This document shows positions 8,030 to 16,630 of a DNA stretch of 64,000 nt, piece by piece (within the stretch, counting starts at the first letter, position 1; each line of letters begins with the position of its first letter). Below the pieces are notes generated by a model, which worked only from the letters and a program-made list of their open reading frames with translations, was not told the origin of the DNA and searched no databases. This stretch comes from an uncultured Clostridia bacterium (GTDB lineage Bacteria > Bacillota > Clostridia > Christensenellales > CALVMC01): NCBI GenBank assembly GCA_944342015.1, contig CALVMC010000001.1:62001-126000 (forward strand), given 5' to 3'. The position numbers and the translations under genes were made by a program.

Positions 8030-8655
8030 GTGAAATTACTATTGCGCTTTCAAAAGGGCGCCTTGCCGAAAACGCAGTGGAACTTTTTGAAAAATGCGGA
8101 ATTAAATGTAAAAATATTTTACAGCCAACAAGAAAACTCGTTTTGTTCGACGATGACAAAAGGTACAGATTTATTTTCGTAAAGCCTTCCGATGTCCCGA
8201 CTTATGTAGAGCACGGAGTTGCCGATATAGGAGTTTGCGGCAGCGATACTTTGAACGAAGAAGACAAAAATATTTATGAAATGCTCGACCTTAAATTCGG
8301 CGCATGCAGATTATGTCTTGCAGGCAAGGAAAACGGTCTCAATAAACCTGTTTCCAAAACCCTTATAGTAGCAACAAAATATATAAATACCGCTAAAAAA
8401 CTGTTTCAGGAAAGAGAAATCAATGTGGAATTAATAAAACTTAACGGCTCGGTTGAACTCGGTCCTATTGTAGGTCTTTCCGATATAATACTCGATATCG
8501 TGGAAAGCGGTAAAACCCTTAAAGAAAACAATCTGCATATACTCGAAGAAATTTGTCCTGTATCTGCAAGACTTGTAGTGAATAAAGTCAGTCTTAAAAC
8601 CAAGGCAGAACAAATCAAGCCTTTTGTAAAACTTGTAGCGGAGAATATACAATGA
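8026..8655 (+). CDS. hisG: ATP phosphoribosyltransferase catalytic subunit HisG (short form)
   Basis: First step of histidine biosynthesis, condensing ATP and PRPP. 209 residues, the short form that lacks the C-terminal ACT-like regulatory domain and therefore needs HisZ, encoded just upstream. Family motifs: ALSKGRLAE at the N-terminus, ADIGVCGSDTL, and the PRPP-binding segment SDIILDIVESGKTL. ATGA overlaps join it to hisZ and hisD. Confidence 0.95.
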   Translation: MSEITIALSKGRLAENAVELFEKCGIKCKNILQPTRKLVLFDDDKRYRFIFVKPSDVPTYVEHGVADIGVCGSDTLNEEDKNIYEMLDLKFGACRLCLAGKENGLNKPVSKTLIVATKYINTAKKLFQEREINVELIKLNGSVELGPIVGLSDIILDIVESGKTLKENNLHILEEICPVSARLVVNKVSLKTKAEQIKPFVKLVAENIQ

Positions 8656-9938
8656 TACCGATATTAAATTACGAAAAAGACAATTTAGAAAGAGTTTATT
8701 CAAGAACTCAGATAAATAAGCCTGAAATAGAAAAAACCGTTTCGGAAATTGTTGCCGATGTTAAGCTTAACGGAGACAAGGCTCTTTTTGAGTATGAAAA
8801 AAAATTCGATGCGGTAGAAATCAATAAAGATAATATCGAGGTTAGCAAGCAGGAAAAGAAGGCGGCTTATCTCAATGTAAAACCCGAACTTTTAGAGGCA
8901 ATAAGGGAAGCTAAAAAAAATATATACCGTTTCCATAAAAAAATAATGAAGCGTACGAAATTCATTTACGGTTGGGGTTACAAATTAGGCTCCGTTATAA
9001 AACCCGTTAAAAGGGCAGGGATATATGTTCCGGGCGGAACGGCTTGTTATCCGTCTTCGGTTTTAATGTGCGCAGTTCCCGCTCTCGTTGCGGGAGTTAA
9101 AGAAATCGTTATGGTTTCCCCGAAAATAAACAATCCTTTGACAATAGTAGCCGCTTGCGAATGCGGTATAGAGAAAATTTATAAGGTAGGAGGAGCTCAG
9201 GCGATAGCCGCTCTTGCTTACGGCACCGAAAGCGTTAAAAAGGTCGATGTAATCGCAGGCCCCGGCAACATTTATGTGGCGACTGCTAAAAAGCAGGTCT
9301 TCGGCAGCGTAAATATCGATATGATTGCAGGCCCTTCCGAAATATTGGTTATTGCAGATTCAACGGCTGATCCTGCTCTCGTTGCCGCCGATATGCTCTC
9401 GCAAGCTGAACACGATGTGCTAGCCGCAAGTATTCTTATAACGGACAGCGAAGAGTTTGCAAAAAAAGTTTCAAAAGAGATTGATATTCAACAAGCTGCC
9501 TTGTCAAGAAAAGATATTATAGAAAAATCCATTAGTGAAAACGGAGCAATTATCGTTGTTAAGGATATTATGCAATCGGTTAAAATATGTAACAAAATTG
9601 CACCTGAGCATCTCGAAATTATTTCGGAAAAGCAGGATGAGATTTTCAATAAAATAAGAAACTGCGGTGCTGTGTTTATGGGAAGTTATTCGTCGGAACC
9701 GTTAGGAGACTATTTTGCAGGACCTTCCCATGTGCTTCCCACAAGCGGAACGGCAAAAAGTTTTTCGGTGCTCAGCGCAGATACTTTTACCAAAAAGGTA
9801 AGTTATATAAAGTACTCTAAAAAAAGACTTCAAAAATGTAAAGATAAAATTATAAATATTGCAAAAACCGAAGGATTGACGGCTCATGCCGAAGCGATAA
9901 ACCGCAGATTTATGGAGGATGAAAATGAGATTAACTAA
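8652..9938 (+). CDS. hisD: Histidinol dehydrogenase HisD
   Basis: Zn-dependent NAD enzyme performing the last two oxidations from histidinol to histidine. Motifs: YVPGGTACYPSSVLM, AGPGNIYVATAKKQV, DMIAGPSEILV, SQAEHD with the metal-binding Gln/His, and SGPSHVLPTSGTA-like segment (AGPSHVLPTSGTA) near the C-terminus. 428 residues, standard length. Starts in an ATGA overlap with hisG; its last bases contain the hisB ribosome site and start. Confidence 0.97.
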   Translation: MIPILNYEKDNLERVYSRTQINKPEIEKTVSEIVADVKLNGDKALFEYEKKFDAVEINKDNIEVSKQEKKAAYLNVKPELLEAIREAKKNIYRFHKKIMKRTKFIYGWGYKLGSVIKPVKRAGIYVPGGTACYPSSVLMCAVPALVAGVKEIVMVSPKINNPLTIVAACECGIEKIYKVGGAQAIAALAYGTESVKKVDVIAGPGNIYVATAKKQVFGSVNIDMIAGPSEILVIADSTADPALVAADMLSQAEHDVLAASILITDSEEFAKKVSKEIDIQQAALSRKDIIEKSISENGAIIVVKDIMQSVKICNKIAPEHLEIISEKQDEIFNKIRNCGAVFMGSYSSEPLGDYFAGPSHVLPTSGTAKSFSVLSADTFTKKVSYIKYSKKRLQKCKDKIINIAKTEGLTAHAEAINRRFMEDENEIN

Positions 9939-10500
9939 TTCTAACAGAGAAACAAGAGAAACAAAAATTAAATTAAGTTTAAACCTTGACGGTAAGGGTA
10001 AATACGATATTGCAACAGGTATTGGCTTCTTTGACCATATGTTGCAACTGTTTGCAGCTCACAGCGGTTTCGATTTGCTCGTGACTTGCGAAGGTGATCT
10101 GGTTATTGACGGGCACCATACCGTTGAAGATGTAGGTATCGTTATGGGTAAAGCTTTCGCTCAGTGCATCGGGGATAAATGCGGTATAAACAGATACGGC
10201 AGTATGACTCTTCCTATGGACGAAGCCCTTGCTACTTGTACTGTCGATGTAAGCGGCAGACCGAATTTGTTCTTTAATGCCGATATTATCGGTAAATGCG
10301 GAAGTTTCGATGCCGAACTTCTCGAAGAATTCTTGCGTTCATTTGTCAATCACGCAGGAATTACCCTTCATGTTAAATTACATGCAGGTACAAATACTCA
10401 CCATAAGATAGAATGTATATTCAAAGCTTTTGCAAGAGCGCTTTCTCAGGCTGTTAAAGTCGTAGGTAACGAAATACCTTCCACAAAAGGAACACTTTAA
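9925..10500 (+). CDS. hisB: Imidazoleglycerol-phosphate dehydratase HisB (monofunctional)
   Basis: Mn-dependent dehydratase giving imidazole-acetol phosphate. Metal motifs: FFDHML, DGHHTVEDVGI, and HHKIECIFKA near the C-terminus. 191 residues: only the dehydratase, without the phosphatase half found in enterobacterial HisB. Start choice: ATG 9925 is 6 bases beyond GGAGG (9914-9918), whereas ATG 9919 abuts the same GGAGG and cannot use it. Overlaps the hisD end by 14 bases and hisH by one (TAATG). Confidence 0.95.
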   Translation: MRLTNSNRETRETKIKLSLNLDGKGKYDIATGIGFFDHMLQLFAAHSGFDLLVTCEGDLVIDGHHTVEDVGIVMGKAFAQCIGDKCGINRYGSMTLPMDEALATCTVDVSGRPNLFFNADIIGKCGSFDAELLEEFLRSFVNHAGITLHVKLHAGTNTHHKIECIFKAFARALSQAVKVVGNEIPSTKGTL

Positions 10501-11096
10501 TGATTGCTTTACTCGATTACGGCGCAGGAAATTTAAGAAGCGTACAAAAAGCATTTTCTCTTTTCGGGTACGAGGCCTGCATTACCTCGGATAAAAAAAT
10601 AATCGAAAACGCTTCTCATATATGTCTTCCCGGAGTCGGGGCTTTCAAAAAAGGTATGGAAGGACTTCAAGAAAACGGTCTTGACCAGATTATAAAAAAT
10701 GAAATAAAAAAGGGCAAACCTTTTTTGGGAATCTGCTTAGGTATGCAGATGCTTTTTGAAAACAGCAGCGAAGACGGCTTTTGCGAAGGTCTTTCTTTAC
10801 TTAAAGGCAAAGTCGTAAAATTTGCCGATGGCGTTAAAATACCGCATATAGGTTGGAACGATATCGACATTATAAAAAAAGAACCTCTTTTCAACGGTCT
10901 TAAAAATTGCAAAATGTATTTCGTTCACAGTTACTATGTGGACACTTTAAAAGAAAATATTTCCGCTGTTTGCGAGTATTCCAAACCTTTTGCGGCGGCG
11001 GTACAAAAAGACAATATTTTCGCAACTCAGTTTCATCCGGAAAAATGCGGAAAGGAAGGATTGAAAATTTTAAAAAATTTCGGAGGTCTTAAATGA
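10500..11096 (+). CDS. hisH: Imidazole glycerol phosphate synthase glutaminase subunit HisH
   Basis: Class I glutamine amidotransferase supplying ammonia to HisF. Starts IALLDYGAGNLRSV; nucleophile Cys in GICLGMQMLF; His/Glu of the triad in TQFHPEKCG. 198 residues. Its ATG overlaps the hisB stop and its TGA overlaps the hisA ATG. Confidence 0.96.
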   Translation: MIALLDYGAGNLRSVQKAFSLFGYEACITSDKKIIENASHICLPGVGAFKKGMEGLQENGLDQIIKNEIKKGKPFLGICLGMQMLFENSSEDGFCEGLSLLKGKVVKFADGVKIPHIGWNDIDIIKKEPLFNGLKNCKMYFVHSYYVDTLKENISAVCEYSKPFAAAVQKDNIFATQFHPEKCGKEGLKILKNFGGLK

Positions 11097-11824
11097 TACT
11101 TTTTCCTGCGGTCGATATTTTGGACGGTAAAGCCGTAAGACTTTACCAGGGAGACAGAAATAAAGTTACAGTTTACGGAGACCCTGTCGAACTTGCGGAC
11201 AAGTGGCAAAGTTTAGGCGGCGAATATCTGCATGTGGTCGATTTAAACGGTGCCTTCGATAAAGACTGCGAGACTAATTGCGAAATCATAAAAAAAATAG
11301 TTAAGCAAAGTAATATTCCTGTTCAGCTCGGCGGCGGAATCCGCTCAATGGACAGAATTTCCATGTATATAGAAAAATTGGGAATTTCGAGAGTCGTTAT
11401 AGGAACAAGCGCAATTTTAGAACCAAACTTTATTAACCGTGCGGTAAAAAAATATAAAGATAAAATAGCAGTAGGTCTCGATTGCAAAAACGGTAAAGCC
11501 GTTGTTAAAGGTTGGGTAGATACTACCGATTTTACAGGTATCGAACTCGGTGTTAAAATGGCAGAAGCAGGAGTTAAAACTATCGTATATACCGATGTTT
11601 CGAGAGACGGCGCAATGACGGGCGTGAATGTAGAGTCTACAAAAGCCTTGCAGGACGCAACGGGTATAAATATAATAGCAAGCGGCGGAGTTGCAAATAT
11701 CGACGATATTATAAAGCTAAGAAATAAAAACATTTACGGGGTAATCCTCGGTAAATCGATTTACTGCGGTAACCTCGATTTTAAAGAAGCGCTGGAGAAA
11801 TCTAAATGCTCGCAAAAAGGATAA
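11093..11824 (+). CDS. hisA: ProFAR isomerase HisA
   Basis: TIM-barrel isomerase opening the ribose of ProFAR to PRFAR. Catalytic Asp in [14 protein letters not shown] and second Asp in [12 protein letters not shown]; phosphate loops LGGGIRS and ASGGVAN. 243 residues. Overlaps hisH by 4 bases and hisF by 19. Confidence 0.96.
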   Translation: MILFPAVDILDGKAVRLYQGDRNKVTVYGDPVELADKWQSLGGEYLHVVDLNGAFDKDCETNCEIIKKIVKQSNIPVQLGGGIRSMDRISMYIEKLGISRVVIGTSAILEPNFINRAVKKYKDKIAVGLDCKNGKAVVKGWVDTTDFTGIELGVKMAEAGVKTIVYTDVSRDGAMTGVNVESTKALQDATGINIIASGGVANIDDIIKLRNKNIYGVILGKSIYCGNLDFKEALEKSKCSQKG

Positions 11825-12564
11825 TTCCGTGTCTTGACCTTAAAGAAGGCAAAGTTGTAAAAGGAATAAATTTTTTAAATCTTATAGATGCGGGAGACCC
11901 TGTCGAAACGGCAAAACGCTATAACGAGATGGGAGCCGATGAGATTGTTTTTCTCGATATAACCGCATCTTCCGACGCAAGAAGTATAATGCTCGATGTG
12001 ATTTCGAAAGCCGCAGAAGAAGTTTATATTCCGCTTACTGTCGGCGGGGGACTCAGAACCGTGGGCGATATAAAAAAAATTCTGAGAGCGGGAGCCGATA
12101 AAGTTTCCGTTAATTCGGCGGCAATAAAAAATCCGAATTTAATTTCGGAAGGCGCAGAACTTTTCGGTTCTCAGTGCATTTGTCTTGCTATCGACGCTAA
12201 AAAAAATAAAGACGGTAAATATAAAGTTTACCTTAACGGCGGAAGGGTTGAAACAGAACTCGACGCCGTAGAGTGGGCTTATAAAGGTCAGAGTTTAGGC
12301 GCAGGGGAAATTCTTCTTACCAGTATGGACGCAGACGGGACAAAAGACGGATATGATTTACAGCTTACAAAAGCCGTGAGTTCTGCCGTAAATATTCCCG
12401 TTATCGCATCGGGAGGCGCAGGAAAACTCGAAGACTTTAAAACAGTTCTGACAGAAGGCGGAGCCGACGCCGCTTTGGCTGCTTCTCTTTTCCACTTTAA
12501 AGAACTTACTATTGAAGAAGTTAAAAAATATCTCGCAAAAGAAGGCGTGCCTATAAGGCTTTAA
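11806..12564 (+). CDS. hisF: Imidazole glycerol phosphate synthase cyclase subunit HisF
   Basis: Cyclase partner of HisH, making IGP and AICAR. TIM-barrel with catalytic Asp in [15 protein letters not shown] and in [14 protein letters not shown], plus VGGGLRT and ASGGAGK phosphate loops. 252 residues. The ATG lies inside the hisA end with a GGAG site upstream. AICAR released here is the ZMP precursor sensed by the riboswitch class found at 63.0 kb. Confidence 0.97.
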   Translation: MLAKRIIPCLDLKEGKVVKGINFLNLIDAGDPVETAKRYNEMGADEIVFLDITASSDARSIMLDVISKAAEEVYIPLTVGGGLRTVGDIKKILRAGADKVSVNSAAIKNPNLISEGAELFGSQCICLAIDAKKNKDGKYKVYLNGGRVETELDAVEWAYKGQSLGAGEILLTSMDADGTKDGYDLQLTKAVSSAVNIPVIASGGAGKLEDFKTVLTEGGADAALAASLFHFKELTIEEVKKYLAKEGVPIRL

Positions 12565-12574
12565 GGAGGATACT

Positions 12575-13228
12575 ATGGATATTATAAAAACTCTAAATTT
12601 CGATAAAAACGGCTTGATATGCGCTATCGCTCAGGACGCTTTAACCGGTCAGGTGCTTATGCAGGCTTATATGAACGAGGAAGCCGTTAAAAAAACTCTT
12701 GAAACCGGTTACGCGCACTATTACAGCAGAGAGCGTAAAAAACTTTGGAAAAAAGGCGAAGAAAGCGGTAATGTTCAGAAAGTTCTTACCGTTACAGCAG
12801 ATTGCGACAGCGACTGTCTTCTTTTAAAAATAGAACAAAAAGGCGTTGCTTGTCATACAGGCGAATATACTTGCTTTCATAAACCGGTAAAATGCTTCGA
12901 AGAGCCGGAAGGAGTGGATATTGTTTTCAATCTCGAAAAGGTTATCGCAGACAGAAAAGTCAATCCGGGCGAAGGATCTTATACCAATTACCTTTTTGCA
13001 AAAGGTACCGATAAAATATGTAAAAAAGTCGGCGAAGAGTCTTCCGAAGTTATTATTGCGGCTGTCAACAATAACAATGAAGAACTCGTTATGGAAATTT
13101 CAGATTTAACATATCATATTCTTGTGCTTATGCAGGAAAAGGGTATCGAACTTAAAGAGGTATTTAAAGAACTTAAAAAGAGAGAAGGCAGACCTGCTGC
13201 CGCAAAGTATAAAATAAATAAAGATTAA
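12575..13228 (+). CDS. hisIE: Bifunctional phosphoribosyl-AMP cyclohydrolase / PR-ATP pyrophosphohydrolase HisIE
   Basis: Fusion performing steps 2 and 3 of histidine synthesis. HisI part (about residues 1-110): [36 protein letters not shown] and Zn cysteines in [10 protein letters not shown]. HisE part (about 120-217): [11 protein letters not shown] then [14 protein letters not shown] and LTYHILVLM. 217 residues, normal for the fusion. AAGGAGG precedes the ATG. It ends the operon; hisC and a histidinol-phosphatase are not in the cluster. Confidence 0.96.
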   Translation: MDIIKTLNFDKNGLICAIAQDALTGQVLMQAYMNEEAVKKTLETGYAHYYSRERKKLWKKGEESGNVQKVLTVTADCDSDCLLLKIEQKGVACHTGEYTCFHKPVKCFEEPEGVDIVFNLEKVIADRKVNPGEGSYTNYLFAKGTDKICKKVGEESSEVIIAAVNNNNEELVMEISDLTYHILVLMQEKGIELKEVFKELKKREGRPAAAKYKINKD

Positions 13229-13247
13229 TTTTAATTTCATTCATGGA

Positions 13248-13311
13248 CGGAAAAATCAAATGTTTTTTTAAATTGAATAAATTATAGTTCAAAAACAGTT
13301 GATTTTTTCCG
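13248..13311. repeat. Imperfect inverted repeat between his operon and tRNA cluster
   Basis: CGGAAAAATCAA (13248-13259) pairs with TTGATTTTTTCCG (13299-13311, one bulge), and inside it TGTTTTT pairs with AAAAACA. It could fold as a long hairpin ending the his transcript, although no T run follows. Its right arm carries the -35 element of the tRNA promoter. The left-arm sequence recurs at about 4192-4213 with one mismatch in 20. Confidence 0.5.
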
Positions 13312-13327
13312 CTCTATTTGATATATT
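13299..13327 (+). promoter_or_regulatory. Predicted promoter of the four-tRNA cluster
   Basis: TTGATT, 17-nt spacer, TATATT; tRNA-Val starts 19 bases further on. Confidence 0.6.
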
Positions 13328-13345
13328 TATAAAGCATTTAAAAAA

Positions 13346-13421
13346 GGGAGTTTAGCTCAGCTGGGAGAGCATCTGCCTTACAAGCAGAGGGTCATAGGTT
13401 CGAGCCCTATAACTCCCACCA
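13346..13421 (+). tRNA. tRNA-Val (anticodon TAC)
   Basis: Full cloverleaf: acceptor GGGAGTT/AACTCCC, anticodon loop CTTACAA, T-loop GGTTCGAGCC, discriminator A and encoded CCA. Confidence 0.97.
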
Positions 13422-13479
13422 TAATAAATATTAACATTTAATTTTATTTTGCATATTATGGTTAATAATTAATTTGTTT

Positions 13480-13554
13480 GCGGGAGTGGCTCAGTGGTAG
13501 AGCGTCGCCTTGCCAAGGCGAATGTCGCGAGTTCGAATCTCGTTTCCCGCTCCA
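13480..13554 (+). tRNA. tRNA-Gly (anticodon GCC)
   Basis: Acceptor GCGGGAG/TTCCCGC, anticodon loop TTGCCAA on a TCGCC/GGCGA stem, discriminator T, encoded CCA. Confidence 0.97.
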
Positions 13555-13558
13555 ATAC

Positions 13559-13633
13559 GGCGCTATAGCCAAGTGGTAAGGCAGAAGTCTGCAAAACTTC
13601 GATTCTCCGGTTCAAATCCGGATGGCGCCTCCA
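13559..13633 (+). tRNA. tRNA-Cys (anticodon GCA)
   Basis: Acceptor GGCGCTA/TGGCGCC, anticodon loop CTGCAAA on GAAGT/ACTTC, discriminator T typical of tRNA-Cys, encoded CCA. Only four bases separate it from tRNA-Gly. Confidence 0.97.
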
Positions 13634-13637
13634 ATAT

Positions 13638-13725
13638 GCCGAAGTGGCGAAATCGGCAGACGCAAGGGACTTAAAATCCCTCGGTGGTTTACACCGTACC
13701 GGTTCAAGTCCGGTCTTCGGCACCA
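13638..13725 (+). tRNA. tRNA-Leu (anticodon TAA)
   Basis: Acceptor GCCGAAG/CTTCGGC, anticodon loop CTTAAAA, long variable arm of class II tRNA (TCGGTGG..CACCG), encoded CCA. Confidence 0.97.
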
Positions 13726-13729
13726 TCTC

Positions 13730-13760
13730 GGAGCAAAGGCAACTTTGCTCCATTTTTTTT
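13730..13760 (+). terminator. Intrinsic terminator of the tRNA cluster
   Basis: Perfect 9-bp stem GGAGCAAAG/CTTTGCTCC with GCAA loop, followed by eight T. Confidence 0.9.
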
Positions 13761-13965
13761 GTCGGAAGAATTTTCGCTTAATTTTTATATTTAGAGTTTT
13801 CAAAAGGTCAATTAACTTTATATGGAAAAAATATCTTTCGTAATTTTTCAAGAAAACAATTTTTAAACTGAATTTTATTAACATTATGTATTTAAATATT
13901 AAATTAATCGAATTAAATTTATAAAAAGTAATATTATTTTTAACTCTATTTATAATAATAGTGTA
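13761..13965. other. AT-rich spacer, no feature seen
   Basis: About 200 bases of A/T-rich DNA between the tRNA terminator and the next promoter. I see no open frame with a ribosome site, no stable hairpin and no repeat. Confidence 0.5.
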
Positions 13966-13994
13966 TTGACTTTGGGGTTTTCTTTTGTTAAAAT
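13966..13994 (+). promoter_or_regulatory. Predicted promoter of the 14.1-kb lipoprotein
   Basis: TTGACT, 17-nt spacer, TAAAAT; the gene starts 75 bases further on. Confidence 0.6.
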
Positions 13995-14069
13995 AAAATC
14001 AGATACATAATTCGACGATTAATATTTCAAAAAATTAATTCTGAATTATAATTTTTAAAGGAGTATAGT

Positions 14070-16364
14070 ATGAAAAAATTTATTACCGTTTGTTTATGTT
14101 TCGTTGTAATGATTACTGCAAGCGTACTGCTTTTTGCTTGTAATCCTACGGAAAAAACAGTTAACTTATTGGAAGTATCTTATAACGAAAAGGTATCGGA
14201 GTACGGTATATTGGATTTAGGCGACTTTGTTTATACCGAAAATCCGGGAAGTGTTGCCGATTACCCGAATTTGAATTTGCTTATTTTTAAGGCGATTTAT
14301 AACGATAATTCCCAAGAAAGCATAAGTTTACAAGATGTCACATTGGAAGAAATTTCTTATGAAGGAAATAAATTGACGCAGTTACCTGAGGTTTTCGGTT
14401 TAGGACATTGGTCTCTTACTTATAAATACAAAGAGATTACTGCTACCGTACAGTTTAATATGGTTTACAGCACTCAGTCTGCTAATTATTTACTGCAAGG
14501 TATGCCCGCAAATTCCTGGACTTACAGCCAACTGCCCAAAAATTTACACAACAGCATTAGCATATTAAATTATCCCGAAACCGTTGTGTTCAATACGGAT
14601 AATATCAATATGGAAGGATGTAATGCAGAACTATATTATGTTTCCGTTTCCGATTACGAAGAAACGGCGGCAGAATTTACAAGCGGCAGCGATGAATTTA
14701 TGTATGCATTATTGAATAAGTCCTCTTTCTATTTCGACTCTTACGGAGTAAACGGCTATTATATCGATGTAGGAGATTATTATCTTTTCGCAAAAATGGC
14801 TGCGTCGGGAAGCAATAAAGAACAGCTTACGGACTTTGTCAATTTTACCGTTTTAAAAGAAAGACTTAATATGGGACAACAGAATATTACCGCAGTATAT
14901 CAATATGTCAATCAGAAAGGAAGTATTAAGCTTTCGGAAACGGAAATCATATTTTCAGGTATGCCTGGCACTATAAAAAACTCGGACGGAGTTGATGTCG
15001 ATATCGTTCGTTTGGGTTGGGCAAATCCTGATGAGAAAGCATGGGCAAGCGATACTGCTTTTACTAAGAATTACAGATTCGGTATCGCAGAATATTATCA
15101 AAAAAATTATGACGCTTCCAATTTAGTTGCGCCTGTATCGCTTACGGTGAAAAAAGGTTATATAGATCCCGAAGTTTCGATTTCAGGTACGGGTTCGCAT
15201 ATAGTTGAAAAAGATTTAAAATTATATGAATATCCCGAAAAGAAATTCGAATACTTTACGGCTTATGCATCGGATTTCGATGACGAAGGGTTTAACAGTA
15301 CTGTAAACTATTTCAGTATGATAGTAGTAAAAGACATAGGCGGCAAAGTTCTTCCCGTTGTCGATGAAACTACGGATGCCGAAATTATATCGGGCGACAG
15401 CGGAGCTTCTGCAAAAATATATAGAAGAGATAGAATAGCGGGAGATGACGGTATCAAATTCTATATCGTTCCCAATAATACTGTTACGGTAGGAGAATAT
15501 ATTTACACAGTTAACCTTGCCGATAAAAGCAATTATGTATGGAAAGATTATCATACCACCGACGAGGGCGGATACGGCAGCAACCCGATAGAACTCAGAT
15601 ATACCGTAAATCCTAATCCAAGTAATCCTAATGTGGAGCAATATACGGGTAGTTCGATAGACAAAGACGGATATTTTACAATTAAATTGAGCATTTCAAA
15701 AGATGCATATAGCAAAGAATGTCTTACAAGTTTAAATATAACGAACAGGAATTCTTACAGTACCGAATCAGGCTACACGACTTACACGACAACAGGGCTT
15801 TCGATAGACACGGACACCGATATAAAGGTAACTGACGGCGGAGTAGGCGAACAGCAAGACCATATCATACTAATCAAAGTTAAATTGATTTGTCCGCCTC
15901 CTGCATCTGCTACCGATTTCAACAGTTTAACGCTTTGTTTCTCTATAAATATGAATGTTGCCGAAGGGTATGAAGATGTTGTAAATTATATAAATTATGT
16001 AATATTCGACAGATATAGTATAAACGCTCGTGACGAGCAATACGATTTTGTAAATTTACCTCAGTATATGTTCAGCATAACGACTGCCGACGGTCAAACA
16101 GCACAGGTAGATTGCAATAGCGATAATTTAACCTTCGAAGTTGACGGAAGCAAAACGGTAGGGGAAGTATTCAGCGGACTTACCGGCGGCGATGTGGAAT
16201 GGCAATTGAAAATAGGCGATGGCGTTTATCTTGCAAGCGATGATGTACTGAATGAAATCGGAACAAGAAGTATAACAGCTGTAGGTACACCTAAGGCAGG
16301 ATTAAACCACTTTATCGGACAGGTTGAAATTAATTTTACACTGACACTTGCTAGTGCGGGTTAA
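14070..16364 (+). CDS. Large surface lipoprotein of unknown function
   Basis: 764 residues. Signal peptide MKKFITVCLCF.. ends in lipobox LFAC with Cys24, so the protein should be lipid-anchored outside the membrane. The rest has no transmembrane segment and is rich in Ser, Thr, Tyr, Asp and Gly with alternating beta-strand patterns; it looks like a string of beta-sandwich (Ig- or MBG-like) modules, but I cannot name a family. Only the lipobox cysteine and two further cysteines near the C-terminal half are evident. Good RBS (AAAGGAG) before ATG. Monocistronic, with its own promoter and terminator. Possible roles are adhesion or polymer binding; this is inference from architecture only. Confidence 0.8.
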   Translation: MKKFITVCLCFVVMITASVLLFACNPTEKTVNLLEVSYNEKVSEYGILDLGDFVYTENPGSVADYPNLNLLIFKAIYNDNSQESISLQDVTLEEISYEGNKLTQLPEVFGLGHWSLTYKYKEITATVQFNMVYSTQSANYLLQGMPANSWTYSQLPKNLHNSISILNYPETVVFNTDNINMEGCNAELYYVSVSDYEETAAEFTSGSDEFMYALLNKSSFYFDSYGVNGYYIDVGDYYLFAKMAASGSNKEQLTDFVNFTVLKERLNMGQQNITAVYQYVNQKGSIKLSETEIIFSGMPGTIKNSDGVDVDIVRLGWANPDEKAWASDTAFTKNYRFGIAEYYQKNYDASNLVAPVSLTVKKGYIDPEVSISGTGSHIVEKDLKLYEYPEKKFEYFTAYASDFDDEGFNSTVNYFSMIVVKDIGGKVLPVVDETTDAEIISGDSGASAKIYRRDRIAGDDGIKFYIVPNNTVTVGEYIYTVNLADKSNYVWKDYHTTDEGGYGSNPIELRYTVNPNPSNPNVEQYTGSSIDKDGYFTIKLSISKDAYSKECLTSLNITNRNSYSTESGYTTYTTTGLSIDTDTDIKVTDGGVGEQQDHIILIKVKLICPPPASATDFNSLTLCFSINMNVAEGYEDVVNYINYVIFDRYSINARDEQYDFVNLPQYMFSITTADGQTAQVDCNSDNLTFEVDGSKTVGEVFSGLTGGDVEWQLKIGDGVYLASDDVLNEIGTRSITAVGTPKAGLNHFIGQVEINFTLTLASAG

Positions 16365-16392
16365 AGACAATAGTCAAATAAAAGTAACTTTT

Positions 16393-16424
16393 AAACGGCG
16401 GAATTTCCGCCGTTTTGTTTTTTT
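16393..16424 (+). terminator. Intrinsic terminator after the 14.1-kb lipoprotein
   Basis: 10-bp stem AAACGGCGGA/TCCGCCGTTT with a 3-base loop and a T-rich tail. Confidence 0.9.
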
Positions 16425-16536
16425 AAATAACTGAATTTAATTGTTTTAAATTTTTTTTAAGCTTTATTTAAATTATGAGAGTTTTTTTAATCGGTATAAC
16501 GGAAAATAAAATAAAGTTCAATAAGCCTTTTCATAA

Positions 16537-16565
16537 TTGACTTAAAAAAAACGATAATATATAAT
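16537..16565 (+). promoter_or_regulatory. Predicted promoter of the metF-metH operon
   Basis: TTGACT, 17-nt spacer, perfect TATAAT. The leader to the metF ATG is about 60 bases; I looked for a SAM or cobalamin riboswitch and for a T-box and found none. Confidence 0.7.
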
Positions 16566-16630
16566 TATTATAATATTTATTTATCGTGAAAATTAGCGGC
16601 AGAGCGGTAACTTTGCCGAGCGGAGGACAA

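Noticed and set aside
13469..13884. Minus-strand open frames of 90-94 codons across the tRNA cluster
   Set aside because: They are antisense to tRNA-Gly, tRNA-Cys and tRNA-Leu; such tRNA-antisense frames (TGLEPVRCKPP, ETRFELATFALA) are a well-known false gene in databases.
16586..16630. GTG start giving a longer MetF
   Set aside because: No ribosome site; ATG 16631 has GGAGG at the right distance and begins at the family's normal N-terminus.
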